IMG/VR virus record: IMGVR_UViG_3300025769_000596
Coordinates: 1-29,125 of that record
Reading direction: 5' to 3' (one strand)
Source: a virus
Length of the DNA: 29,125 nucleotides
This document shows positions 5,182-12,575 of this stretch, one piece after another. The translations under genes and the position numbers were made by a program. The notes below the pieces were generated by a model. It made no database searches and was not told the DNA's origin. It was given only the letters and a program-made list of their open reading frames with translations. Every line of letters starts with the position of its first letter. Positions within the stretch are counted from its first letter, which is position 1.

Positions 5182-5269
5182 GTAAGGTTGGCACGTTTCT
5201 TGTATCGTATCTTTTGTAAGTCGTTGATTATCAAGGACTTACGTCTGCCCCCGGGGGCGCTTTGCGTAA
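5182..5269 (+). repeat. GC-palindrome element, copy C (rearranged)
   Basis: It has the hairpin AAGTC-g-TTGA-tta-TCAA-g-GACTT and then the 31-bp core at 5239-5269 in the orientation of copy A. The GCAAC hairpin and tail found in copies A and B are missing on the right. Instead GGTTGGCAC (5186-5194), the inverted form of the GTGCCAACC tail motif, stands on the left. The element fills the gene-free gap between the 66-aa gene and the lysin terminator. Confidence 0.75.
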
Positions 5270-5316
5270 GTCGTTCATACAGAGGGGCTTACAGAATATA
5301 ATTTATATTATATAAT

Positions 5317-5345
5317 AAAAAAAGAGAGGGAGCCGAAGCTCCCTC
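5317..5345 (-). terminator. rho-independent terminator with UUCG loop
   Basis: On the minus strand GAGGGAGC, TTCG, GCTCCCTC, then seven T. A perfect eight-base stem with the very stable UUCG tetraloop sits about 60 bases after the lysin stop. Copy A is followed by a mutated version of the same sequence. Confidence 0.92.
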
Positions 5346-5404
5346 CTTGTACTCATGACATAACCAAACATACAACAATAAACCAAGTTAGGGGAGAAAG
5401 TCAA

Positions 5405-5845
5405 CTATAATTTATAAAAAATGTGGCGTCCGATCTTGGCGACAGGCTTTTGACCTTTTGCCCAATAAGGTTTCTTTTTCATCCATGTTGCGTGATAGTG
5501 GTTGCTGTAACCAACCAAAGCACGATTCATTGAGCTAACATTCTTCGCAAAGTATATTGCCATCTTTGCCTGTGGTAAGTCAAGCAAGTATTCAAGATCC
5601 TTTAAACTCTTGCCATTCCAGCATGAAAACTGCCATTTGGCTAAACAGACTTGTTTTGCTGTTTGTTTTCTTTCGATTGCTCGTTGTTGAATAACGGCAC
5701 AAACCGCGCCCATTCCATTGTTACCCTCTCCTCTTGCTTCTGCAAGTAGCGTGATTGCCACAATTTTTTGTTCATTTGTAATTGATGAAGCCAGTGCCGA
5801 GATTGATTGGGATAGAATAAGGACATAAAGTAATATTGCTTTCAT
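5405..5845 (-). CDS. secreted SleB-type cell wall hydrolase (probable endolysin)
   Basis: A 146-aa protein. Residues 1-20 are a Sec-type signal peptide or signal-anchor (MKAILLYVLILSQSISALAS). The rest fits the SleB/CwlJ Hydrolase_2 family: LLAEARGEG at 33-41 with the conserved glutamate E36, GMGAVCAVIQQRA, an FSCWNGK loop, and the C-terminal YSNHYHA then PYWA and K-IGRHIFYKL. Family members cut peptidoglycan glycan strands. With export by the host Sec system it could act as a signal-arrest type lysin. Three cysteines (C50, C67, C75) could form disulfides in the periplasm. It has its own TTGACA promoter with the ATG at +1 and a strong terminator, so it is a single-gene unit. No holin is evident nearby. 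Confidence 0.88.
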   Translation of the reverse strand: MKAILLYVLILSQSISALASSITNEQKIVAITLLAEARGEGNNGMGAVCAVIQQRAIERKQTAKQVCLAKWQFSCWNGKSLKDLEYLLDLPQAKMAIYFAKNVSSMNRALVGYSNHYHATWMKKKPYWAKGQKPVAKIGRHIFYKL

Positions 5846-5851
5846 ACGTAT

Positions 5852-5879
5852 AAGATAACAGATTAAAGGTTATTGTCAA
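5852..5879 (-). promoter_or_regulatory. lysin promoter with ATG at +1
   Basis: Minus strand TTGACA (5874-5879, full consensus), 16 bases, TATCTT (5852-5857), six bases to the ATG at 5845. The -35 box ends one base before the stop codon of the upstream gene. Confidence 0.7.
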
Positions 5880-5880
5880 A

Positions 5881-6171
5881 TTATATTTCTCGCATTGCTG
5901 TCGCATATATCGGATCTCCGACATGGCGAACTCCCATAACTTCCCACGGTGCAACATCAGTTGAGATATCGTCCTCAAAACAATAGTAATCATGATGACG
6001 ATTTTTCCAATCATACATATAGATGTATGTTTTGCCGTTCCATGTGGAAGGGACTTCATCGCCATCACAGGCGACACAATAAGCTGCATGTTTATATGCC
6101 GCTGAAAAGGTTTTGCCGTTTGGCATAGTGTAAGTGACCATGCCTGTTTTAGTATCCTTGTTAACTTTCAT
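5881..6171 (-). CDS. hypothetical protein (96 aa)
   Basis: A 96-aa protein starting MKVNKDTKTGMVTYTMPNGK. It is rich in tyrosine and histidine (NRHHDYYCFEDD) with an AAYCVACDGDE segment that holds two of its three cysteines, so metal binding is possible but not shown. The beta-rich N-terminal third looks like a small barrel. The promoter is a TTGC-type box with six-base spacing to the ATG. No family is recognised. Confidence 0.7.
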   Translation of the reverse strand: MKVNKDTKTGMVTYTMPNGKTFSAAYKHAAYCVACDGDEVPSTWNGKTYIYMYDWKNRHHDYYCFEDDISTDVAPWEVMGVRHVGDPIYATAMREI

Positions 6172-6177
6172 GATATA

Positions 6178-6205
6178 AATTTAACAGTTTTTCAGGATAT
6201 TGCAA
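6178..6205 (-). promoter_or_regulatory. TTGC-type promoter with ATG at +1
   Basis: Minus strand TTGCAA (6200-6205), 16-base spacer TATCCTGAAAAACTGT, TAAATT (6178-6183), six bases to the ATG at 6171. The spacer is identical to that of the promoter at 6627-6654. Confidence 0.65.
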
Positions 6206-6224
6206 GGAAAAAGAATGCTTCATC

Positions 6225-6449
6225 TTAGGTTTGTCGCCGAGCGATGCGCTCGTTTTCTTCGCTCGCGTAGACCATATATGCTTCTTCCCGGATAGGGGTT
6301 CGGTGGCCTTCGACCTTTGGTGCCTCTGTGTGGAGCACAGTCGTCAGATAATCCCAACCAGCGTGGAATCCAGCTTCAAATGCATCTTTCTTGATCTGGT
6401 CAAGCGTGGCTCTTAACTTACTAGGCTCATCTTCTTTCATATCTCTCAT
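6225..6449 (-). CDS. hypothetical charged protein (74 aa)
   Basis: A 74-aa protein starting MRDMKEDEPSKLRATLDQIKK. An alternative start is the ATG three codons later. It is mostly helix with a GFHAGWDYL segment resembling the amphipathic pieces of other small phage proteins, and it ends in a run of charged residues. The predicted transcription start lies about five bases before the first ATG, so the leader is almost absent. Function is unknown. Confidence 0.7.
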   Translation of the reverse strand: MRDMKEDEPSKLRATLDQIKKDAFEAGFHAGWDYLTTVLHTEAPKVEGHRTPIREEAYMVYASEENERIARRQT

Positions 6450-6460
6450 GTCTTGTTAAT

Positions 6461-6488
6461 ATTATGTCAGTTTTAAAGATTAACGCAA
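6461..6488 (-). promoter_or_regulatory. TTGC-type promoter
   Basis: Minus strand TTGCGT (6483-6488), 16 bases, CATAAT (6461-6466). It shares CTCTTTTTCCTTGC with the promoter at 6178. The ATG is 11 bases downstream, not six. The -35 box overlaps the stop region of the upstream gene. Confidence 0.5.
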
Positions 6489-6620
6489 GGAAAAAGAGTG
6501 GTTATTTTTTCCCAGCTCCCAAGATCTCAATCCGTCCAAGTGTTTGCGTGAGGCCTTGTCTCTTGCTAATTTTTTGGCTGCGGTTCGTGCTAGGAATTGT
6601 TTGAATTCTTTATCTTTCAT
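6480..6620 (-). CDS. small basic protein (46 aa)
   Basis: A 46-aa protein starting MKDKEFKQFLARTAAKKLAR, strongly basic and probably helical, ending NNHSFSLR. The last codons run into the promoter of the downstream gene. The promoter places its ATG exactly six bases after the -10. A short basic peptide could bind nucleic acid, but no motif proves this. It is easily missed because of its size. Confidence 0.6.
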   Translation of the reverse strand: MKDKEFKQFLARTAAKKLARDKASRKHLDGLRSWELGKNNHSFSLR

Positions 6621-6626
6621 GCTTAT

Positions 6627-6654
6627 AGTATGACAGTTTTTCAGGATAATACAA
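6627..6654 (-). promoter_or_regulatory. TTGT-type promoter with ATG at +1
   Basis: Minus strand TTGTAT (6649-6654), the spacer TATCCTGAAAAACTGT also found at 6178-6205, CATACT (6627-6632), six bases to the ATG at 6620. Confidence 0.6.
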
Positions 6655-6683
6655 GCGTTTTTTTAAAAAAAGTATCATTATTT

Positions 6684-6890
6684 TTATTTGGTTTCAATGT
6701 TCATGTCCCAAACTCTGACAGTATCCTTGAGAAAGTCAAGGAACTTTTCCTCTCCGAAGTGGCTTCTCATTTCGTCTACGATATTGAAGTCTCCTTTCAT
6801 CATGGGGATCAAGTTCATCTCTTCCATTTGAAACATGATATTGTCAATCTGTCCTGTGTGTCCTAAGGTGTTTGTCATTTCGTTTTCCAT
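6684..6890 (-). CDS. small acidic protein (68 aa)
   Basis: A 68-aa protein starting MENEMTNTLGHTGQIDNIMFQ. It is methionine-rich and acidic (IMFQMEEMNLIPMMKGD), ending in a helical FGEEKFLDFLKDTVRVWDM. Its promoter and first codons resemble those of the 43-aa gene at 2592-2723. It is the first leftward gene after the divergent control region. No domain is recognised. Confidence 0.75.
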   Translation of the reverse strand: MENEMTNTLGHTGQIDNIMFQMEEMNLIPMMKGDFNIVDEMRSHFGEEKFLDFLKDTVRVWDMNIETK

Positions 6891-6896
6891 GGTTAT

Positions 6897-6925
6897 AATG
6901 TAGCTTAATTTTTATTTGTATGCAA
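6897..6925 (-). promoter_or_regulatory. TTGC-type promoter with ATG at +1
   Basis: Minus strand TTGCAT (6920-6925), 17 bases, TACATT (6897-6902), six bases to the ATG at 6890. It is preceded by CTTTTTC as in the related promoters. Confidence 0.65.
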
Positions 6926-7223
6926 GAAAAAGTTTCAATTACTTTTACACATGTGGACCCCCTCCCCCCCTCATTATCTGTGCCAACCCCTACCCTTTTT
7001 TTAAAATAATTTTGTTATTGACATTTCTATATACGGTGGGGGGACACTTTCTTCAATATGTAATTCATTTTCAGACAAACTAAACCCAGCCAATAAAAAA
7101 TAAAACCCATACCCCTCCCCCTATTTAATAAAAATCAATAAACATTAACAAAAATCAATATAAATAAAAAACAAAAAAAAATAAGCCAGCCTCCTGAAAT
7201 AGGTGAAATCAGATAAATATTAT
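6926..7223. other. gene-free divergent control region
   Basis: About 300 bases between divergent promoters with no credible gene. It holds two polypyrimidine/polypurine tracts (CCCCCTCCCCCCC near 6959-6971 and GGTGGGGGG near 7035-7043), a fourth GTGCCAACC motif at 6980-6988, and an A-rich stretch with AAAAATCAATA twice, 20 bases apart (7130-7140 and 7150-7160). An origin or a transcription switch region are both possible. Nothing decides. Confidence 0.45.
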
Positions 7224-7252
7224 TTGACAGCCGCCCACCTATTCATTATTAT
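7224..7252 (+). promoter_or_regulatory. strong promoter of the rightward glycan operon
   Basis: Plus strand TTGACA (7224-7229, full consensus), 17-base spacer, TATTAT (7247-7252), seven bases to the ATG at 7260. It probably drives 7260-13207, since those genes overlap or are close together. Confidence 0.75.
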
Positions 7253-7259
7253 ATACAGT

Positions 7260-7574
7260 ATGGATTATTTAATGGTATACCTAGATGAAAGCCGGGAAAA
7301 ACGGGCTGCGATTCCTGACGATGAAGGGGTGTACTATGATTCGGTTGATTTTGATGAGTACACCGAAGATATGTCTGCAGCGGAAGTGGTGGTATTAGAA
7401 TCTGAGGATTTTTATAAGAAAGTCAGAGACCCTGATGCAGATGGTAAATTTTTCTCATGTAAGTTTGCTGGTAGGTATGTGTCTAATATGAAAGTGTGCG
7501 ATAGTATTGAAGCTTTAGGATTTACTACTTTCTTTACTACTGTTATTAATGAACATATAAAACAAGAAGAATGA
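7260..7574 (+). CDS. hypothetical acidic protein, first gene of the glycan operon
   Basis: A 104-aa protein starting MDYLMVYLDESREKRAAIPDD. The frame is open 19 codons further upstream, but that would place the start before the promoter. The ATG at 7260 sits seven bases after the -10. It is very acidic (DSVDFDEYTEDMSAAE) with a hydrophobic core near VVVLESEDFYKKV. Its stop overlaps the start of the glycosyltransferase gene (ATGA), so the two are translationally coupled. No family is recognised. Confidence 0.75.
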   Translation: MDYLMVYLDESREKRAAIPDDEGVYYDSVDFDEYTEDMSAAEVVVLESEDFYKKVRDPDADGKFFSCKFAGRYVSNMKVCDSIEALGFTTFFTTVINEHIKQEE

Positions 7575-8605
7575 AGATAGGAGTATTATTTTCTGCATAT
7601 AATTGTGCTGCTCACATAGATAAGGTTTTTGAGCCTTGGTTAGAGTTAAAAGATAAGTTGGGGTTAATCTTAGCCGCAACAAACGGCAGATATAGTCTTT
7701 CACCGGAAGATAAAAACGATGCTAAAGGTTCTCATTCGCTTTTAAAGTTAATAGGTAAAGAATTAGATTTTCTTTTACATTCATCAGGCACTGGAGAATT
7801 ATGGACCGAAGAACAAGGTAGAAATTACATGCTGAATTTCGCATTAGACCGAAATGTGGATTTGATATGGGTTGTAGACGCTGATGAATGCTATACAAAA
7901 GAACAAATTTTAAAAATTATTGACTTTATTAATGAAAATGAACATTTTGACATCTATGATATTCAATTTAAGAATTATGTTTTTAAATACCCTTACTGGC
8001 AAGATGGTTTTAGTAAATCTGTTGCGTTTTGGGTTGATAGGCATGAAGGTGTTAAAGACTTTTATTTTGATTGTTATGTTAGATACAAAAATGGACTAAC
8101 TACTGATAATAATATAAATAAAATTATAATCCCTAAAAATACAGCTTTTGTAGACCATTATTCTTGGCTGGAGACTGATCCACGGACTTCAGATAAAATT
8201 ATTAACCAAAATAGAAAATATAATGGACCAGAGGGTTGTAGGTGTATTTTCAAATATAATTCAGAAAATAAATTAATTTTTAATAAAGATTTTTATGATA
8301 GCAGGAGTTTGCCTATGCCTGTTGTTCATAAAACTAATAAAGAAAATGATTTTATTTTTGATATCATATATAAAAGAGATGAGCACTGTTTTTATGTGGT
8401 TAATACTAAAACAAATGATAATTTTGATTTTAATATTTATGACGACAAAGGGGAATTATTATTTACGACAAATTTAACAATTACTCCAGATGTTGATTTT
8501 TTTATCAAATCGCAAAAACCTGTTGCTGATGAGATATTTTATAGAGTCGTGTCAAAGAAAAATCAAGAGATTATTTTTGATAAAGAATTTTATTTAAATT
8601 TTTAA
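7571..8605 (+). CDS. GT2-like glycosyltransferase with C-terminal beta domain
   Basis: A 344-aa protein. The first 230 residues look like a GT-A fold: the N-terminal strand KIGVLFSAYNCAAHI, an E-x-GRNYMLNFAL segment and a metal-binding DXD (IWVVDADE, D103/D105), typical of inverting family 2 enzymes that use nucleotide sugars. Residues of about 255-344 form a separate beta-rich region (FDIIYKRDEHCFYVVNTK...) resembling the strand-rich segment ahead of the last module of the next protein. The ATG overlaps the upstream stop. It probably starts a glycan pathway completed by the following genes. The acceptor is unknown. Confidence 0.75.
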   Translation: MKIGVLFSAYNCAAHIDKVFEPWLELKDKLGLILAATNGRYSLSPEDKNDAKGSHSLLKLIGKELDFLLHSSGTGELWTEEQGRNYMLNFALDRNVDLIWVVDADECYTKEQILKIIDFINENEHFDIYDIQFKNYVFKYPYWQDGFSKSVAFWVDRHEGVKDFYFDCYVRYKNGLTTDNNINKIIIPKNTAFVDHYSWLETDPRTSDKIINQNRKYNGPEGCRCIFKYNSENKLIFNKDFYDSRSLPMPVVHKTNKENDFIFDIIYKRDEHCFYVVNTKTNDNFDFNIYDDKGELLFTTNLTITPDVDFFIKSQKPVADEIFYRVVSKKNQEIIFDKEFYLNF

Positions 8606-8630
8606 GCTATGGCATTAGTAAGATCAGTTT

Positions 8631-11600
8631 ATGAACTATTTTGTTACTCATTGTGATAAAGACTTTTTAAAACATGCTGAAAGGCTTTTTGAAAGCTTAA
8701 AATTATTTTCAGATTATAAGATTATATTTTATACTATTGATTTTGATTACAAAAATAAATTTGACAATGTAATACCGCAAAGATTAAACTCAGATAATTT
8801 TACTTCCGCTTTATATAAAAAAAGTTCTAGCTTTGTTGATAAAGCTTTTTTTGTTTTTTTGAAGCCTATAATTGTTCTAGAAGTTTTAAAGGATTTTAGA
8901 AATGAAAATCGTTTTTGTTACATAGATGCTGATTGTATAGCGAGACATGACTGTGATTTAATTTTTGGTAAATTTGAAAATATAAGCTATTATCCGTTGT
9001 TGAATTTAGGTTGTCAAGAATTCATGTTACATAGTGGGAGAGGTAATCCGTTCACCACTAATGGAGTAGATTTATCTTTATGTTTGGAAGCGCCTTTATT
9101 GAATGAGCTTGGTTTAGACGTAAATATTCGTACTGCTAGTTATTTACAAACAGGAGTTTTTATTTTTGATGAAAAATGCTCTCATTTTTTAGAAGAGTGG
9201 AAAAAATTATGTTATTCGGATTTAATTTTAGAAAACTGGCAATATTTAACCCCTTTTCATGAAGAAACTGTAATTAATTGTTTATTATGGAAAATAAAAA
9301 ATGTTCAGAGCTTAGATAGAGTTTTAATAAACATACCAGAAGAAATAGGTGATGTTGATTTAATGTTGAAAAAATTAGACAATCCTAAAGACTCTTTGGA
9401 AAGGATTACTTCTTTTTGTACTATACCATCAAAAGGTTCTATGAAAAATTTACATTTTTTTCATGGGAAATGCAGTGATTCTGTTTATAATAAAATAAAA
9501 GAAAATATGAAACAGTTTTATCTTTTGATTCATTCTTCCTCTTTAGGTGATACATTAGCTGCAACGCCTACGTTAAGAAAACTAAGTTTTGTTTACGAGA
9601 GTAAAATTAATGTAGTTACTCATGTTCCAGAATTATTTAAAAACAATCCGTATGTTAACAAAACATTTTCTTTTGATGATTTAAGGACATTGAATTTAAG
9701 AAAGAGTGCTAAAGAAGTGTTTGAAACTTTTGTTGATATAGGCGGTAAAAACAAGAGAGGTATAGAAAAAAAACATAGCACAATTGATATAAGACAGTTT
9801 CACGCTTTAGATTTAGGTTTTTGTTTAAGTGAATCGGAAATGGAATATGATTTTATTCCTGAAGAGAGTGAGGCCATAGATGATCTTCCCGAAGATTATA
9901 TAGCTTTACATGTGGGATCGACTTGGCCTTCTAGAACTTACGAAAAAAAGAATTGGGAAGAATTAACTAAAACATTAACATCTAAAAATATACCTGTAGT
10001 TTTAGTTGGAAAAAACAGTCATGAAAGAGGTTTTTTTGAAATAGATAAAAAAACAATTGACATAAATGTTAATTTAGGTATTGATTTAACAAATAAATTA
10101 ACACTGTCTCAATGTTGGAATGTTATAAATAAAGCGAAGGCATTTGTCACAATGGATTCGGGTTTACTCCATTTAGCAGGAACAACAGATACAAATATTA
10201 TTCAATTAGGATCTTCCATAAACAATAAGTTAAGAGCTCCATTTAGAAAAAATTCTCAATCATATAAGTATGATTATATTTCAGGTTCCTGTGAAGCTTT
10301 CTGCGCTTCTGATATTAAACATGGAATTAAAGAGTGGGGAACAATCCAAGGAGTGCCGCCGCTTATAAATTGTTTAGAAGACAGGAGTTCTTTCGATTGT
10401 CATCCTCCAGTTGAAAATGTTGTAGATTGTATAGAAAAAATTATTACACCCTCAAAAAGTAAAAAGATTTTGTTTTTGGCTCCACATCTTTCTACTGGTG
10501 GTTCACCCGCATACCTTCTTTGGTTAATAAATAAAAGAAAGTCGCAAGGCTATGATGTTAAAGTTGTTGAATACTGTTATTATGGAGATTATGTTGTTCA
10601 CAGAAATTGTATAATTGATTTAGTTGGTGAGCAAAACTTTTTATCTTTTGGTAATCTAAGGCAAAGCGATGAACAATATGATGAAAAATCGCAAAAGCTT
10701 ATTGACTTTATAAAAGATTATAATCCTGATGAAATACATTTAAACGAGCTAGCTGAAATATTCAGTTTAAAAAAACTGACTGACGACATAAAAAACTTTC
10801 TATATGATGAAAACAGAAGTTTTAAAATCTTAGAAACCTGTCACACTTCTGAGTTCGACTTTAACGACAAAAAATTAATCCCCGATGCGTTTCATTTTTG
10901 TTCATCTTTTCATAAAAACTTATGTAATTTAAATGTGTCGTCTAAATTAGTTGACATGAAAGTAGAAAAGAAAGTTAAACCAGACAGAACCTCTAGCTTG
11001 ATTAAATTAGGTCTGAATCCCAATTATTATCATGTTTTAAATGTAGCTCTTTTTCATAGCAATAAAAATCAAAAATTTTTATATGAGCTAGCCAGTCAAT
11101 TAAAAAACCAAGACGTTCAATTTCATTTTATTGGTAACACATGTTTTTATAATGACTGTGGATTAACGGAAGAAATGAAAGCTCTTCCTAATTGTGTGGT
11201 TCATGATGAAAGAGATAATGTAGGGGATTATATGGCAGCAATGGATCTTTTTGTTTTACCGTCCCATAAAGAGCTCAATCCCATATCAATTAAAGAAGCT
11301 TTATCATGGAACATGCCTTGTTTTATCTCAGATATAGAGACTTTAAGAAGTGAATACAAAAACGAAGAATTAATTAATTTTATAAATGGTGATAATTTAA
11401 AGAGCTATATTTTAGATAACATGGATAAAGCCCATAATGTCCAAATCAAAACTTTTGCTTTGCCTGATAAAAACATTTTCAATGCAACTTTTAACCCTAA
11501 GCCAAAAATAGAGATAAGTGGCAGCGACCAGTTTGATTACGAAGTTTCTTTTGTAAAAGAAAAAGATAATTTTATAGTTTATCGAACTACTATAAATAAT

Positions 11601-12575
11601 GGTATGTGGGCAGGTTGTGATGAAATCAACGAGCGAGTTAAAATAATTGTAAAAAATTTATCAACTAAAGTCAAACATGAATTTTATAATACTGTTGAAA
11701 ATGACATTTTACCTTCGCCGGAGAATACTGTAGACATAGTAAATGAATCAGGAAGTTTAGGGGATTGTATAGCTTGGGTACCTATGGTTCAGAGATACGC
11801 TGAACTTAATAAAACTAAAGTTAATTTTTACAGTCCTCATAAGCAAATTTTCAATAAAGATAAGTACGATTTAATAAACTTTTTCGATTACAATCAGAAA
11901 CCTGAATCTAAAGATTCTATTATAGAATTACATTATGACATACCAACTTCACATAACAACTCTTTGCAAGAAGTTGCATGTAAAATTTTAGATATCCCTT
12001 ATGAGGAAGAAAAAACTGTTTTAATAGAAAAGAGCCGACCTTCGTCTTTTTCTAAAAAATATGTCTGCATAGCTACTCAATCCACAGCTCAAGCTAAGTA
12101 TTGGAATAATAAAAACGGTTGGAAAAAAGTTGTAAATTATTTAAAGTTTTTGGGTTATGACGTTGTTTGTATAGATAAACATAAAACTTTTGGAATAAAG
12201 GGTAATCAAAACACAATACCAAGTGATTGTATAGATAAAACTGGAGACATAAGTTTACAAGACAGAATCGACGATTTATACAATTGTGAATTTTTTATTG
12301 GTTTAGGTTCGGGTCTATCTTGGTTGGCTTGGGCTTGCCAAAAACCAGTGGTGATGATATCGGGATTCTCTAAGCCTTATGCTGAGTTTACTAGCCCTTA
12401 CAGAGTTATAAATGAAAAAGTTTGTAACGGATGCTGGAATAATGATTCTTTTCAGTTTGAGCCCTCGAATTGGCTTTGGTGTCCCGAAAACAAAAATTTT
12501 GAGTGTACAAAGGAAATATCTTTTGAAATGGTAAAAAATAAAATTAATTTATTAAGAAAAGAAAATAATTTATGA
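8631..12575 (+). CDS. giant four-module glycosyltransferase with TibC/Aah-like O-heptosyltransferase C-terminus
   Basis: A 1314-aa protein. Module 1 (1-290) is a GT-A fold with DXD (CYIDADC, D99/D101) and a late HFFHGK, as in GT8-like enzymes. Module 2 (295-605) is GT9/heptosyltransferase-like: SSLGDTLAATPTLRKL, ALHVGSTWPSRTYEKKNW, FVTMDSGLLHLAG. Module 3 (610-930) is GT4-like: APHLSTGGSPAYL, FHSNKNQ, and FVLPSHKELNPISIKEAL with the E-x7-E pair. Module 4 (950-1314) follows the autotransporter O-heptosyltransferase family (TibC, Aah) from its strand-loop-strand start through SGSLGDCIAWVP, CIATQSTAQAKYWNN, FIGLGSGLSWLAWA and the cysteine set C1265, C1268, C1284, C1292 that binds iron in TibC. 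Four catalytic modules in one chain suggest stepwise building of one glycan. A TAAGAT box lies six bases before the ATG, so an internal promoter is possible. Confidence 0.85.
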   Translation: MNYFVTHCDKDFLKHAERLFESLKLFSDYKIIFYTIDFDYKNKFDNVIPQRLNSDNFTSALYKKSSSFVDKAFFVFLKPIIVLEVLKDFRNENRFCYIDADCIARHDCDLIFGKFENISYYPLLNLGCQEFMLHSGRGNPFTTNGVDLSLCLEAPLLNELGLDVNIRTASYLQTGVFIFDEKCSHFLEEWKKLCYSDLILENWQYLTPFHEETVINCLLWKIKNVQSLDRVLINIPEEIGDVDLMLKKLDNPKDSLERITSFCTIPSKGSMKNLHFFHGKCSDSVYNKIKENMKQFYLLIHSSSLGDTLAATPTLRKLSFVYESKINVVTHVPELFKNNPYVNKTFSFDDLRTLNLRKSAKEVFETFVDIGGKNKRGIEKKHSTIDIRQFHALDLGFCLSESEMEYDFIPEESEAIDDLPEDYIALHVGSTWPSRTYEKKNWEELTKTLTSKNIPVVLVGKNSHERGFFEIDKKTIDINVNLGIDLTNKLTLSQCWNVINKAKAFVTMDSGLLHLAGTTDTNIIQLGSSINNKLRAPFRKNSQSYKYDYISGSCEAFCASDIKHGIKEWGTIQGVPPLINCLEDRSSFDCHPPVENVVDCIEKIITPSKSKKILFLAPHLSTGGSPAYLLWLINKRKSQGYDVKVVEYCYYGDYVVHRNCIIDLVGEQNFLSFGNLRQSDEQYDEKSQKLIDFIKDYNPDEIHLNELAEIFSLKKLTDDIKNFLYDENRSFKILETCHTSEFDFNDKKLIPDAFHFCSSFHKNLCNLNVSSKLVDMKVEKKVKPDRTSSLIKLGLNPNYYHVLNVALFHSNKNQKFLYELASQLKNQDVQFHFIGNTCFYNDCGLTEEMKALPNCVVHDERDNVGDYMAAMDLFVLPSHKELNPISIKEALSWNMPCFISDIETLRSEYKNEELINFINGDNLKSYILDNMDKAHNVQIKTFALPDKNIFNATFNPKPKIEISGSDQFDYEVSFVKEKDNFIVYRTTINNGMWAGCDEINERVKIIVKNLSTKVKHEFYNTVENDILPSPENTVDIVNESGSLGDCIAWVPMVQRYAELNKTKVNFYSPHKQIFNKDKYDLINFFDYNQKPESKDSIIELHYDIPTSHNNSLQEVACKILDIPYEEEKTVLIEKSRPSSFSKKYVCIATQSTAQAKYWNNKNGWKKVVNYLKFLGYDVVCIDKHKTFGIKGNQNTIPSDCIDKTGDISLQDRIDDLYNCEFFIGLGSGLSWLAWACQKPVVMISGFSKPYAEFTSPYRVINEKVCNGCWNNDSFQFEPSNWLWCPENKNFECTKEISFEMVKNKINLLRKENNL

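Noticed and set aside
2437-5269. Insertion sequence or MITE
   Set aside because: The three elements lack target-site duplications and no transposase is present. The shared parts are internal hairpins, not clean terminal repeats.
5772-6089. 105-codon minus frame overlapping the lysin and the 96-aa gene
   Set aside because: It overlaps two better-supported genes in another frame and has no promoter.
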